Shown piece by piece: positions 44,965-54,576 of a stretch of DNA of 64,000 nucleotides. The notes below the pieces were generated by a model. That model was not told the DNA's origin. It saw nothing but the letters and a program-made list of their open reading frames with translations, and did not search any database. The DNA is from an uncultured Mollicutes bacterium (GTDB taxonomy: Bacteria > Bacillota_I > Bacilli_A > Acholeplasmatales > Anaeroplasmataceae), in NCBI GenBank assembly GCA_900540175.1, contig UQFG01000008.1:1-64000 (forward strand), read 5' to 3'. How positions within the stretch are numbered: the first letter of the stretch is position 1; each line of letters begins with the position of its first letter. Made by a program: the position numbers and the translations under genes.

Positions 44965-46251
44965 ATGTTAGATTTAAAATTCGTAAGAGAAAATCCGGAA
45001 TTGGTAAAAGAAAATATTATTAAAAAATTTCAAAACGAGAAGTTGGTTTTGGTGGATGAGGTACTTGTTCTTGATAAAGCCATCCGTGCATTGAAACAGG
45101 AAACGGAAGTATTGCGGGCAAAAAGAAACCAAGACAGTCAGAAAATCGGACAGTTGATGAGAGAAAAGCAAATCGAAGAAGCTACAAAAATGAGACAAGA
45201 AGTATCTTCGATCAATGAACGGATAACGGTTATAGAAAAAGAACTGGCTGAAAAAGAACAGGAATTGAAGAAAAGAATGATGGTTATTCCCAATATCATC
45301 GATCCATCGGTTCCAATCGGTAAAGATGACAGTCAAAATGTGGAAGTCGAACGGTTTTTAGAACCCAGAACGTTTGATTTTGATATTCCGTATCATTTAG
45401 ACATTATCGAACGGTTGGGTGGAATCGATTTGGATGCGGCCCGCCGCGTTGCCGGAAACGGTTTTTATTATTTGTTGGGGGATATCGCCAGACTGCACTC
45501 GGCTGTTTTAAGTTATGCACGGGATTTTATGATTAACAAAGGTTTTACTTATTGCATCCCGCCTTATATGATTCGCTCGAATGTGGTAACCGGAGTTATG
45601 TCTTTTGCTGAGATGGATTCGATGATGTATAAAATCGAAGGCGAAGATTTGTTTTTGATCGGAACATCCGAGCATTCGATGATCGGCCGTTTTATTGATA
45701 CCATTCAGCCTAAAGAACAACTTCCGTATACGCTTACGTCGTATTCTCCTTGTTTTAGAAAAGAAAAAGGAGCCCACGGAATTGAGGAGAGGGGAATTTA
45801 CCGCATTCATCAATTTGAAAAACAGGAAATGATCGTAGTTTGCGAACCCGAAGATTCCATGGAATGGTTTAAGAAACTGTATACTTATACCGTGGAACTA
45901 TTCGTTTCGATGGGAATCCCATGCCGTACTTTGGAATGTTGCAGCGGGGATTTGGCCGATTTGAAAGTAAAGAGTATTGATGTGGAAGCATGGTCTCCAC
46001 GTCAAAAGAAATATTTTGAAGTAGGTAGTTGTTCTAATTTAGGCGATGCACAAGCCCGTCGTTTGGGAATTCGGATCAAAGGCGAAAAGTCCAATTACTT
46101 TGCTCATACTTTAAACAATACGGTTGTGGCTCCTCCACGGATGTTGATTGCACTTTTGGAAAATCATTTACATGAAGACGGTTGTGTTGATCTTCCGGAA
46201 GTATTATGGCCTTACATGGGTGGCATTCAAGTGTTAAAACCAAAAAAATAA
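44965..46251 (+). CDS. serS: Serine--tRNA ligase
   Basis: A 428-residue class II synthetase. The N-terminal antiparallel coiled coil that grips the tRNA long arm spans about 30-100 (A-L-K-Q-E-T-E-V-L-R; E-K-E-Q-E-L-K-K). Motif 2 is F-R-K-E-K-G-A-H-G-I-E-E-R-G-I-Y-R-I-H-Q-F and motif 3 is N-N-T-V-V-A-P-P-R. The frame opens at 44950, but ATG 44965 follows GGAGGAGA. Controlled by the T-box. Confidence 0.95.
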   Translation: MLDLKFVRENPELVKENIIKKFQNEKLVLVDEVLVLDKAIRALKQETEVLRAKRNQDSQKIGQLMREKQIEEATKMRQEVSSINERITVIEKELAEKEQELKKRMMVIPNIIDPSVPIGKDDSQNVEVERFLEPRTFDFDIPYHLDIIERLGGIDLDAARRVAGNGFYYLLGDIARLHSAVLSYARDFMINKGFTYCIPPYMIRSNVVTGVMSFAEMDSMMYKIEGEDLFLIGTSEHSMIGRFIDTIQPKEQLPYTLTSYSPCFRKEKGAHGIEERGIYRIHQFEKQEMIVVCEPEDSMEWFKKLYTYTVELFVSMGIPCRTLECCSGDLADLKVKSIDVEAWSPRQKKYFEVGSCSNLGDAQARRLGIRIKGEKSNYFAHTLNNTVVAPPRMLIALLENHLHEDGCVDLPEVLWPYMGGIQVLKPKK

Positions 46252-46361
46252 AACTCCAGCAAATGATGAGGTTCCGTAACGAAGGTTTTGAAAACAAGTG
46301 GTGAAGACAATCGGTGCGGTATATTGCAGAAAATCTAAAACTGAATTTGGAGGAAACTGCA

Positions 46362-46733
46362 ATGAAATCATTGTTTGAACAAATGGGCGGAACTTACACG
46401 TTGCAAGGCGACTATTATTTGCCCAATCTCACTCTGCCCATTGAAGAAAATAAGCCTATAGGTATATGGGGACAGCGGCATTTGCGGTATCTCAAACAGC
46501 ATCGTAAAGTCCTCTATACGAATCTGCTCACAAGCGGTAAACTGAGAAGCTATCTTGCGGATATTGACGAACAGGCTGAAACTATGTTTTTTCGGCTGGT
46601 AGAGCAAATGGCCCGACGCAACGGTGTTACAGAATCCCTCAAGGCGATCGATCAAATGGCATGGGTACAAAAGATGAATAACATCCGAAATGCCGCACGG
46701 GAGATTGTCTATGCGGAATTGATCTATAGATAA
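46362..46733 (+). CDS. tnpV: Transposon-encoded protein TnpV
   Basis: A 123-residue member of the TnpV family of Tn4451-like elements: M-K-S-L-F-E-Q-M-G-G-T-Y, Y-Y-L-P-N-L-T-L-P, P-I-G-I-W-G-Q-R-H-L-R-Y-L-K, L-L-T-S-G-K-L-R-S-Y-L-A-D-I-D. Its biochemical role is not known. GGAGG precedes ATG 46362; an upstream ATG at 46314 lacks a ribosome site. It marks the left side of the mobilizable element that carries the restriction system. Confidence 0.9.
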   Translation: MKSLFEQMGGTYTLQGDYYLPNLTLPIEENKPIGIWGQRHLRYLKQHRKVLYTNLLTSGKLRSYLADIDEQAETMFFRLVEQMARRNGVTESLKAIDQMAWVQKMNNIRNAAREIVYAELIYR

Positions 46734-46748
46734 CATTTCTATTTTTGG

Positions 46749-46784
46749 AAAAGCTGCTGTCAAGCGACGGCAGCTTTTCTTTTT
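46749..46784 (+). terminator. Terminator after tnpV
   Basis: AAAAGCTGC (46749-46757) pairs with GCAGCTTTT (46770-46778), with inner GTC/GAC pairs, followed by CTTTTT. Confidence 0.85.
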
Positions 46785-46839
46785 AGGTAGTTTAAAATTG
46801 TTTCTTCAACAGATAAAAGCAGGCGGAATGATGCAGATG

Positions 46840-46869
46840 TTGCAGAAAATGATAGGTTTATGTTATAAT
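46840..46869 (+). promoter_or_regulatory. Promoter of the restriction-modification operon
   Basis: TTGCAG (46840-46845), 18-base spacer, TATAAT (46864-46869), 35 bases before the HTH gene. Confidence 0.6.
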
Positions 46870-46903
46870 AGCGGTAGTCTTCTGAAAGGAGAACGATAGA
46901 GCA

Positions 46904-47125
46904 ATGGCACTACATGCACTGCTGCGAACCATGCGCAAGAAAGCGCTTTTATCCCAAGAGGATTTTGCAAAAGAACTCCATGTGTCGGTGGGAACCATTA
47001 ACCGGTGGGAAAATGGAAAAACCAAGCCCAATATTACAGCAATGAAGAAAATCAAAGCATTTTGCGAGGGAAAGGCGATTCCTTTTGAAGAAATCGAATC
47101 AGAATGGATGAGAGAGAAGGAGTAA
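46904..47125 (+). CDS. XRE-family HTH regulator of the restriction operon
   Basis: A 73-residue Cro/CI-type helix-turn-helix protein (L-S-Q-E-D-F-A-K-E-L-H-V-S-V-G-T-I-N-R-W) with a short C-terminal extension. It ends 5 bases before hsdM. As first gene of the operon it may act as a controller protein delaying restriction until methylation is established (inference). Confidence 0.85.
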   Translation: MALHALLRTMRKKALLSQEDFAKELHVSVGTINRWENGKTKPNITAMKKIKAFCEGKAIPFEEIESEWMREKE

Positions 47126-47130
47126 CAACA

Positions 47131-48705
47131 ATGGCGGATATTAAGACAAATCAGGAGCGGGACGAGCTGTTCCGCCGTATCTATAAAATTGCAACTGATC
47201 TGGTTCATGCTGGCCATGTGGCGGAATGGGATTTTAAGTCCTATGTGCTGGGGACGATGTTCTACCGCTATATTTCGGAGAACTTCGCCGCCTATGTCAA
47301 CGAGGGAGAACACGCCGCCGGGAATCATGACTTTGATTATGCCAGGATATCGGATGAAGACGCCGAGCCTGCCCGTGAGGGATTGGTGCAGGAAAAGGGC
47401 TTTTTCATCCTGCCCAGCGAGCTGTTTTGCAATGTCCGCGCCCGTGCGGATCAGGACGAAAACCTGAACGAAACGCTGGAGCGCGTTTTTGCCCATATTG
47501 AGAGCAGCGCCGCCAGCGGCGATGCGGAAAATGACTTTGCCGGGCTGTTCGACGACTTCGACGTGAACAGCAAATCCATTGGAGAAACGGTGGCCAAGCG
47601 AAACAAGGTGTTGGCCGAACTGCTGGACGGGGTGGCGCAGATGCCGCTTTTCGATACAGAAGGTATCAACCCCGATCTGTTCGGCGACGCCTACGAATAC
47701 CTGATGAGCATGTACGCCGCCAACGCGGGCAAGAAAGGCGGCCAGTATTTTACTCCGGCGGATGTTTCCGAACTACTGGCCCGGCTGGGCACCATCGGGA
47801 AAACAAGGGTCAACAAGGTCTATGACCCCGCCTGCGGCTCCGGTTCGCTGCTGCTGAAGGTGGAAAAGGTGCTGGGCAAGGACAACATCGAGCGGGGATT
47901 TTTCGGGCAGGAGATTGACCTGACCACCTACAACCTCTGCCGCATCAATATGTTCCTGCACAACATTGAGTTTGACAAATTCAACATCGTGCGGGAGGAT
48001 ACGCTGATCTCCCCGCAGCATTGGGACGACCAGCCCTTTGAGCTGATTGTATCCAATCCGCCTTTTTCCGTGCCGTGGGAGGGGGATAAAAACCCACTGC
48101 TCATCAACGACCCCCGTTTCTCCCCCGCCGGGGTGCTGGCCCCCGCCTCCAAGGGCGATATGGCGTTTATTATGCACAGCCTTGCGTGGCTGGCGAATAA
48201 CGGTGCGGCGGCGATTGTCTGCTTTCCCGGCATTATGTACCGGGGCGGCGCAGAGCAGAAAATCCGCAAATATCTGGTAGACAACAACTACATTGACTCG
48301 ATTATCCAATTGCCGTCCAACCTGTTCCTCAACGTCACCATCTCAGTGGATATTATGCTGCTGAAAAAGAGCAAGACGGACAACGCCATCCTGTTTGTGG
48401 ACGCCTCCAAAGAATTTGTGAAGGTGACGAAGAATAACCGCCTGTCTGAGGAAAACATCCGGCGCATTGTTTCGGCGGTAGCTCAGCGGAAAGACGAGCA
48501 ATATTTTTCCCGCCTGGTGCCCAATGAAGAGGTGGGCAGTAAACAGGACAACTATAACCTGTCTGTTTCCACCTATGTGGAGCAGGAGGACACCCGGGAA
48601 AAGATCGATATTGTGAAATTGAACGCCGAGATTGCGGAAATCGTAGCACGGGAGCAGGTGCTGCGGGAGGAGATTGATAAGATTATTAAGGAGATTGAGG
48701 GATAA
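47131..48705 (+). CDS. hsdM: Type I restriction-modification methyltransferase subunit HsdM
   Basis: An N6-adenine methyltransferase, 524 residues. It has an N-terminal helical HsdM domain (about 1-140), the AdoMet motif D-P-A-C-G-S-G-S-L-L and the catalytic N-P-P-F. G-G-Q-Y-F-T-P just before motif I is typical. ATG 47131 with AAGGAG is preferred over the upstream GTG/ATG positions. Its GC content is far above that of the chromosome and of the adjacent hsdS region, so it was transferred from a GC-richer source. Confidence 0.96.
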   Translation: MADIKTNQERDELFRRIYKIATDLVHAGHVAEWDFKSYVLGTMFYRYISENFAAYVNEGEHAAGNHDFDYARISDEDAEPAREGLVQEKGFFILPSELFCNVRARADQDENLNETLERVFAHIESSAASGDAENDFAGLFDDFDVNSKSIGETVAKRNKVLAELLDGVAQMPLFDTEGINPDLFGDAYEYLMSMYAANAGKKGGQYFTPADVSELLARLGTIGKTRVNKVYDPACGSGSLLLKVEKVLGKDNIERGFFGQEIDLTTYNLCRINMFLHNIEFDKFNIVREDTLISPQHWDDQPFELIVSNPPFSVPWEGDKNPLLINDPRFSPAGVLAPASKGDMAFIMHSLAWLANNGAAAIVCFPGIMYRGGAEQKIRKYLVDNNYIDSIIQLPSNLFLNVTISVDIMLLKKSKTDNAILFVDASKEFVKVTKNNRLSEENIRRIVSAVAQRKDEQYFSRLVPNEEVGSKQDNYNLSVSTYVEQEDTREKIDIVKLNAEIAEIVAREQVLREEIDKIIKEIEG

Positions 48706-48707
48706 CC

Positions 48708-49625
48708 ATGCGTGGTGATTGTGAATTAAGCTGCTTAAATGCTGTCAAGGATATGGTGTTTTGCAAGAATGGGCAACCTATGCAAAATCCATTTACACAT
48801 AAAACATATTTAGATGTATCAACTGATGAGTTCAAGAAAGATAGAATCTGGCTTGTTAATTCTGATTGCCACAAATCCTACTTCGGTTTGCTAGAAAATG
48901 ACCGTGAAGAATTTGAGAGTGTTTTAAAAGTGGCGCAACCGAATCCCGATGCCAGCCGTTTCCCCGATTTTATATTTGAAAATGGATTTATTGAGCATTT
49001 TCAGGTGACTTCATCTGCCGTAACAAAGAAAGGTGCTAAGCATACCAAAAAAGAAAATGAGTTTCGGCGCAAAGTGGATGCTGATACTGAAAAGCTAAAA
49101 GAAGAATGGAATGAAACGCCAAGTTTTGATGCGGTGCGCTCGAAGTCATGGGCATTTACGAACCCCACGCACTCTTATGAATTTTTAGTTGATTCTTTTA
49201 AGCATAACTGGGAACACCATATGGGAAGTTATGCAAAGTATACTGGCTCAAAACAGATTGGCATGTTTATGATTGAATACCCTGAATTTGCCTTGGCAAT
49301 GTGTGAAAATGTCTACCAGGATTGGATAGATGGGATGTCACAGGGAGATATGCGAGAACAAGAAAAATTCAAGGAATATCGGCTCAGCCGGGATAAAAAT
49401 CTACTACAATACATTTATCAATTCAAAGATGAAATACAATATGTGGTCTTTTTGAATCACATGAGAATTGAAGTAATTCGAGCTGAAAATATCCCACATC
49501 TTATCAAGCTGTTACCGTGGGATTATGTTATATATCCCCTCATGGTAAATACTGTGGCATCAGTATATAACATCAGTGTACCCGTAGACCCTAAGCAAGA
49601 AGGTGAAATAGATGACAAAACTTGA
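48708..49625 (+). CDS. Unknown protein between hsdM and hsdS (possible nuclease-like)
   Basis: A 305-residue protein I do not recognise. A segment R-F-P-D-F-I-F-E-N-G-F-I-E-H-F-Q-V-T-S-S (about 84-103) resembles the PD...(E/H)xQ core of restriction-endonuclease-like folds, but the match is imperfect. The rest is charged and mostly soluble, with W-E-H-H-M-G-S-Y and Y-P-L-M-V-N-T blocks. It starts two bases after hsdM and overlaps hsdS by 14 bases, so it belongs to the operon. It is AT-rich, unlike hsdM. It could be a restriction accessory, an anti-restriction factor or a separate defence gene. Confidence 0.7.
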   Translation: MRGDCELSCLNAVKDMVFCKNGQPMQNPFTHKTYLDVSTDEFKKDRIWLVNSDCHKSYFGLLENDREEFESVLKVAQPNPDASRFPDFIFENGFIEHFQVTSSAVTKKGAKHTKKENEFRRKVDADTEKLKEEWNETPSFDAVRSKSWAFTNPTHSYEFLVDSFKHNWEHHMGSYAKYTGSKQIGMFMIEYPEFALAMCENVYQDWIDGMSQGDMREQEKFKEYRLSRDKNLLQYIYQFKDEIQYVVFLNHMRIEVIRAENIPHLIKLLPWDYVIYPLMVNTVASVYNISVPVDPKQEGEIDDKT

Positions 49626-50793
49626 AAAAATGGTTCAAGAAATCTGCCCCAACGGAGTAAAATCCGTTGAATTAATAGAAGTATGTGACATAACGAAGGG
49701 AATTCAATTTAACAAAGCAGACATGAATAATCAAGGAAGTTATCCTGTTATCAACGGCGGTATTGGTCCTTCTGGATATATTGAGCAATATAATCAAGAT
49801 GGTAATAAGATAACAATATCTCAAGGTGGGGCATCTGCTGGATTTGTTAATTGGATAACGACTAAATTTTGGGCAGGTGCACATTGCTATGTGCTTATTC
49901 CAAAAGATACTGTTTTAAACCGTTATCTTTATCATTTTGTAAAGTCAAAAGAATATAAGTTGCAGGAGTGCCAATACGGTGCTGGAATTCCCGCATTGGC
50001 AAAATCTACAGTTGAGAAACTATACATCCCTGTCCCCCCGCTGCCGGTGCAGCGTGAAATTGTCCGGATTCTGGACAATTTCACAGAGCTTACCGCAGAG
50101 CTTACCGCAGAGCTTACCGCAGAGCTTACCGCAAGGCGGAAGCAGTATGAGTATTATCGAGATTTACTCTTGACATTCAATGACGCAAACGCAACAATGT
50201 TTGACAGACAGACAAGGATAACTGACCTTTGCCGCGCTGTCAAGTGGTTTACGAGCGCAGAATATAAAAAGTTAGGCGATATTGTAACAATTTCAAGAGG
50301 CGTTCGTGTTGTGAGAAATCAGCTGAATACAGATGGCGCATACCCTGTTTTTCAGAACAGCATGGCACCATTGGGCTATTATGAAAAAAGCAACTGTCCA
50401 GCTAATACAACTTTCATTATTGCGGCAGGCGCAGCGGGCGAAATTGGATATAGCCCGGTTGATTTTTGGGCGGCTGATGATTGCTATTATCTTACTTGCC
50501 CGGAAAACTTAAATAGTCGCTATGTCTATTATGCGCTCATTTGTCAGCGTTCATATATTAATTCCAAAGTGCGCCGGGCAAGTGTTCCGCGTTTAGGGAG
50601 GTCTGTTATTGAGAATATCACAATTCCTATTCCATCGCTTGAAGAACAAGCCCGCATCGTTGCCATCCTCGACCGTTTTGACGCGCTGTGCAACGACCTC
50701 ACCAGCGGCCTGCCCGCTGAAATTGAAGCCCGCAAAAAACAATACGAATATTATAGGGACAAGCTATTAACTTTTAAGGAGAAAACAAGCTGA
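49612..50793 (+). CDS. hsdS: Type I restriction specificity subunit HsdS with fourfold TAEL repeat
   Basis: A 393-residue DNA-recognition subunit. It has two target-recognition domains (about 10-150 and 215-355), each followed by a conserved helical spacer with R-K-Q-Y-E-Y-Y-R-D. The central spacer contains T-A-E-L repeated (four 12-base units at 50086-50133). In the EcoR124 family two or three such repeats set the gap between the two half-sites, so this enzyme should recognise a bipartite site with a longer gap. The target-recognition regions are AT-rich. Confidence 0.94.
   Translation: MTKLEKMVQEICPNGVKSVELIEVCDITKGIQFNKADMNNQGSYPVINGGIGPSGYIEQYNQDGNKITISQGGASAGFVNWITTKFWAGAHCYVLIPKDTVLNRYLYHFVKSKEYKLQECQYGAGIPALAKSTVEKLYIPVPPLPVQREIVRILDNFTELTAELTAELTAELTARRKQYEYYRDLLLTFNDANATMFDRQTRITDLCRAVKWFTSAEYKKLGDIVTISRGVRVVRNQLNTDGAYPVFQNSMAPLGYYEKSNCPANTTFIIAAGAAGEIGYSPVDFWAADDCYYLTCPENLNSRYVYYALICQRSYINSKVRRASVPRLGRSVIENITIPIPSLEEQARIVAILDRFDALCNDLTSGLPAEIEARKKQYEYYRDKLLTFKEKTS
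50086..50133 (+). repeat. Four tandem 12-bp repeats in hsdS
   Basis: Four exact copies of GAGCTTACCGCA, in frame, encode the central TAEL repeats. Slippage would add or remove four residues without frameshift and change the spacing of the recognised DNA site. Confidence 0.95.
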
Positions 50794-51440
50794 TGGGAAA
50801 AATCAGAAACAAGAAAAAATCAAAACAGAACATTGCTTCAAATCCGTCGCAATCTGTCAATATCAGCTTGCCGGAAAATATGAGTGCGGAAAAAATTCAA
50901 CATATAATTGCAAATGCCATTATTGAAGCTGAGGAAATAAAAGAGAGCAAGAGGCAAGAATTAGAGGAACAGAAAAGATTAGAATGGCAAAAAAGTTTAG
51001 GATATCAGGATTTTTCACGAATTAAACATAAATTATGGCGCAATATCAGAGTCATTTTTAATAGAATTCGTATGGTTTTGACGCTGTTGTTTATCCGCAA
51101 GAAAAAACTTTCAGGCGACAGATTGTCTGTGGCTTTTTTGCAGGAACTTTTAACTGTGTTTTTCGGTATTTTACAGGCATTATCTTTTGTGTTTTCAATC
51201 GCTCTCATATTTGCTATATTTAACCCCGGATTTTTCACTATTAAATCGTTGGGTATCTTTGAAATAATTGGGTTCGTCTTTTTTGCATTGGTCTGTTTTC
51301 TGTTGTCCTGTATTTTCCGTATCATAAGACTGGAAGTTGATAAAATCAAAGACCGTAATTATCTTTTCGGTTTGTTTGCTTCTGTTACTTCTCTTGCTTC
51401 AATTATTATTGCAGTTATTGCTATTGTAAAGGGGGCTTAA
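50793..51440 (+). CDS. Unknown coiled-coil membrane protein between hsdS and hsdR
   Basis: A 215-residue protein, family not recognised. It has a basic N-terminus, a charged helical stretch (about 33-70, E-A-E-E-I-K-E-S-K-R-Q-E-L-E-E-Q-K) and then about four hydrophobic helices (about 115-210) with a charged break (R-L-E-V-D-K-I-K-D-R). The start overlaps the hsdS stop by one base. Type I systems do not normally contain a membrane protein, so it may be a hitchhiking gene or a separate immunity function. Confidence 0.65.
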   Translation: MGKIRNKKKSKQNIASNPSQSVNISLPENMSAEKIQHIIANAIIEAEEIKESKRQELEEQKRLEWQKSLGYQDFSRIKHKLWRNIRVIFNRIRMVLTLLFIRKKKLSGDRLSVAFLQELLTVFFGILQALSFVFSIALIFAIFNPGFFTIKSLGIFEIIGFVFFALVCFLLSCIFRIIRLEVDKIKDRNYLFGLFASVTSLASIIIAVIAIVKGA

Positions 51441-51443
51441 CCA

Positions 51444-54400
51444 ATGCCGTATTTTAATATCGTAGCTCAGTCGAATGAAAGCACCGTTGTAACGGAATAC
51501 AAGCCTCAGGCCAAACGCTCGGAGGCGTACCAGAGCGAGGCGGAGCTGGAGCGGGAGTTTATCCGCCTGCTGGGGGAACTGGGCTATGAATACCTTTCGA
51601 TACATAAGGAAAAAGATTTGGCGGACAACCTGCGCCTTCAGTTGGAAGAGGTGAACGGCTACCGGTTTTCCGATGAGGAATGGGGACGTTTTTTCAGCGA
51701 GGTGCTGGCAAACCCCAAAAACGGCATCGTGGAAAAGACCCGGCTCATTCAGGAGGACTTTGTGCAGGTGCTCCGCCGGGATGACGGCAGCAGCAAAAAC
51801 ATCACGCTGTTTGATAAAAAGAACATCCACAACAACCGCTTGCAGGTCATCAACCAATACGTCGTTTCCAAAGAGGAGGGCGCGGCCCACGACAACCGCT
51901 ATGATGTGACGGTTCTGGTCAACGGCCTGCCGATGGTACATATTGAACTCAAGCGGCGGGGTGTACCCATCCGGGAGGCGTTCAACCAGATCGACCGCTA
52001 CCAGCGGGACAGCTTTTGGGCGGCTTCGGGCCTGTTTGAGTATGTGCAGATTTTTGTTGTGTCCAACGGCACAAATACCAAGTATTATTCCAACACCACC
52101 CGGTTTAACCACATCAAGGACGCCAATTCCCACAAGGTGAAAAAGGAGAAAACCAGCAACAGCTTTGAGTTTACTTCCTTTTGGGCGGATGCCGGCAACC
52201 GGATCATCCCTGACCTTGTGGACTTCACCAAGACCTTCTTCTGCAAGCACACCATTCTGAATATCTTAGCCCGCTACTGCGTGTTTACCTCGGAAAATAT
52301 GCTGCTGGTGATGCGTCCCTATCAGATCGTCGCCACCGAACGCATTTTAAACCGTATTGAGATCGCCAACAACTATAAAAAGTTCGGCACGGTTGCGGGC
52401 GGCGGCTATATCTGGCACACCACGGGCAGCGGCAAAACGCTGACTTCCTTTAAGACGGCGCAGCTTGCCTCTAAGCTTGATTCTATCGACAAGGTGCTGT
52501 TTGTGGTAGACCGCAAGGATCTGGATTATCAAACCATGAAGGAGTACGACCGCTTCGAGAAAGGCGCGGCCAACAGCAACACCTCTACCGCCATCCTCAA
52601 GCGCCAGTTGGAGGACGATGGTGCAAAAATCATCATCACCACCATTCAGAAGCTGGCTACCTTCATCAAAAAGAATACCGGGCACGCGGTTTTTGACAAG
52701 CATGTGGTCATCATCTTTGACGAATGCCACCGCAGCCAGTTTGGCGATATGCACCTTGCCATTACCAAGTATTTCCGCAAGTATCACCTGTTCGGTTTTA
52801 CCGGCACGCCGATCTTTGCCGTCAATGCCGGAGTCGGTAAAAAGCCAACTTTACGAACAACAGAGCAGGCGTTTGGCGACCAGCTGCATACCTACACCAT
52901 TGTAGACGCCATCAATGACCGAAATGTGCTTCCATTCCGAGTGGACTACATCAAAACCATGGATATGGAGCCGGATATTGACGACAAAGAGGTTTGGGAC
53001 ATCGATCGGGAACGGGCATTTTCAGCGCCGGAGCGTATCCGTCTGGTGACCGACTATATCCTGACCCATTTTGACCAGAAAACTTATCGTGGCAGTAAGA
53101 CCTATACCTTCAGTGTACTGCAAAATATTGCCGATGTGGCATCTGCCAGCGGCAAGGCCGCTATTGAGGAAATCAAGCAGAAGCAGAGGGTCAGCGGCTT
53201 CAATTCCATTTTTGCGGTTTCCTCTGTAGAGGCGGCAAAGCTGTATTATGCGGAATTCAAGCGCCAGATGGCGGAAACGCCGCAGCGGCGGCTCAAGGTT
53301 GCGCTGATTTACAGCTACGGCGCAAATGAGGCGGAAACGGACGGCATTCTGGACGAGGAAAACCCAGAGGACACGTCTGCCCTTGATGCGAACTCCCGTG
53401 ATTTTCTGGAAAAAGCCATCCGGGATTACAACGAAATGTTCCATACCAATTATTCCACCGACGGGGACAAGTTTCAAAACTACTACAAAGATGTGTCCCT
53501 GCGGATGAAGAATAAGGAGCTGGATCTTCTCATTGTAGTCAATATGTTCCTGACCGGCTTTGACGCCACCACGCTCAACACGCTGTGGGTGGATAAAAAC
53601 CTGAAGATGCACGGGTTGATTCAAGCCTATTCCCGCACCAATCGCATTCTGAACTCCATCAAAACCTTTGGCAATATTGTCTGTTTCCGTAATTTGCAAA
53701 AGCGCACCGACGACGCGATTTCTCTTTTTGGGGACAAAAACGCCGGCGGCATCGTGCTGATGCGCGGCTATAAGGATTACTATTTCGGTTATGAAGATGG
53801 GGATGGAAAATACCATCCCGGTTATGCCAACATGATTGAGGAACTAACCGAGAAGTTCCCGCTTACGGAGGAACGCATCATCGGGGAACAAAAACAGCGG
53901 GAATTTATTGTCCTGTTCGGCGCTATCCTTCGTATGCGCAACCTGCTGACCTCCTTTGATGATTTTGCAGGAAATGAAATCCTTTCCGAACGGGACTTGC
54001 AGGATTATCTCGGCAGGTATCAAGACCTTCGGGATGAATGGAAAAACCGCAGGCCTACAGGGGAAAAAGAGGATATTACCGACGATATTGTCTTTGAAAT
54101 TGAGCTGATTAAACAGATCGAGATCAACATCGACTATATCCTGATGCTGGTCAAAAAGTATCACGACTCCCACTGCGACGACAAAGAAGTCTTGATTACC
54201 ATCCGTAAGGCTGTGGACGCCAGCCCGGAGTTGCGCAGCAAAAAGGCGCTTATCGAAACCTTTATCGCCGGTATCAACGATGTAGACGATGTGATGCTGG
54301 AATGGCGGGCCTTTGTCGCAGAAGAAAAGGAGCGGCAGCTTTCCGCTATCATCCGAGAGGAAAATCTGAAAGATGCGGAAACGAGAAAGTTTATCGAAGC

Positions 54401-54557
54401 ATCTTTTCGTGACGGCTCTGTTAAAACGAGCGGCACGGCCATTGACAAGCTTCTTCCCCCAATGTCTCGTTTTGGCGGCGGAAATCGTGCGGAAAAGAAA
54501 CAAGGTGTGATTGACAAGCTAAAAGCATTTTTTGAGCGGTTTTTCGGGATTGGATGA
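51444..54557 (+). CDS. hsdR: Type I restriction endonuclease subunit HsdR
   Basis: The translocase-nuclease subunit, 1037 residues. Near the N-terminus R-Y-D-V-T-V-L-V-N-G and H-I-E-L-K-R form the D...ExK nuclease site. SF2 motor motifs are H-T-T-G-S-G-K-T-L, I-I-F-D-E-C-H-R-S, G-F-T-G-T-P and the late V-V-N-M-F-L-T-G-F-D and Q-A-Y-S-R-T-N-R. The C-terminal helical region is intact, so the system looks functional. AAGGGGG precedes the ATG. GC-rich like hsdM. Confidence 0.96.
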   Translation: MPYFNIVAQSNESTVVTEYKPQAKRSEAYQSEAELEREFIRLLGELGYEYLSIHKEKDLADNLRLQLEEVNGYRFSDEEWGRFFSEVLANPKNGIVEKTRLIQEDFVQVLRRDDGSSKNITLFDKKNIHNNRLQVINQYVVSKEEGAAHDNRYDVTVLVNGLPMVHIELKRRGVPIREAFNQIDRYQRDSFWAASGLFEYVQIFVVSNGTNTKYYSNTTRFNHIKDANSHKVKKEKTSNSFEFTSFWADAGNRIIPDLVDFTKTFFCKHTILNILARYCVFTSENMLLVMRPYQIVATERILNRIEIANNYKKFGTVAGGGYIWHTTGSGKTLTSFKTAQLASKLDSIDKVLFVVDRKDLDYQTMKEYDRFEKGAANSNTSTAILKRQLEDDGAKIIITTIQKLATFIKKNTGHAVFDKHVVIIFDECHRSQFGDMHLAITKYFRKYHLFGFTGTPIFAVNAGVGKKPTLRTTEQAFGDQLHTYTIVDAINDRNVLPFRVDYIKTMDMEPDIDDKEVWDIDRERAFSAPERIRLVTDYILTHFDQKTYRGSKTYTFSVLQNIADVASASGKAAIEEIKQKQRVSGFNSIFAVSSVEAAKLYYAEFKRQMAETPQRRLKVALIYSYGANEAETDGILDEENPEDTSALDANSRDFLEKAIRDYNEMFHTNYSTDGDKFQNYYKDVSLRMKNKELDLLIVVNMFLTGFDATTLNTLWVDKNLKMHGLIQAYSRTNRILNSIKTFGNIVCFRNLQKRTDDAISLFGDKNAGGIVLMRGYKDYYFGYEDGDGKYHPGYANMIEELTEKFPLTEERIIGEQKQREFIVLFGAILRMRNLLTSFDDFAGNEILSERDLQDYLGRYQDLRDEWKNRRPTGEKEDITDDIVFEIELIKQIEINIDYILMLVKKYHDSHCDDKEVLITIRKAVDASPELRSKKALIETFIAGINDVDDVMLEWRAFVAEEKERQLSAIIREENLKDAETRKFIEASFRDGSVKTSGTAIDKLLPPMSRFGGGNRAEKKQGVIDKLKAFFERFFGIG

Positions 54558-54576
54558 TCCTCAAGGGTTCAAGTGC

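Noticed and set aside
47773..48309. Long antisense open frames over hsdM and hsdR (also 51399-52250, 53022-53816, 53844-54503)
   Set aside because: Shadow frames of GC-rich genes; no ribosome sites or recognisable domains.
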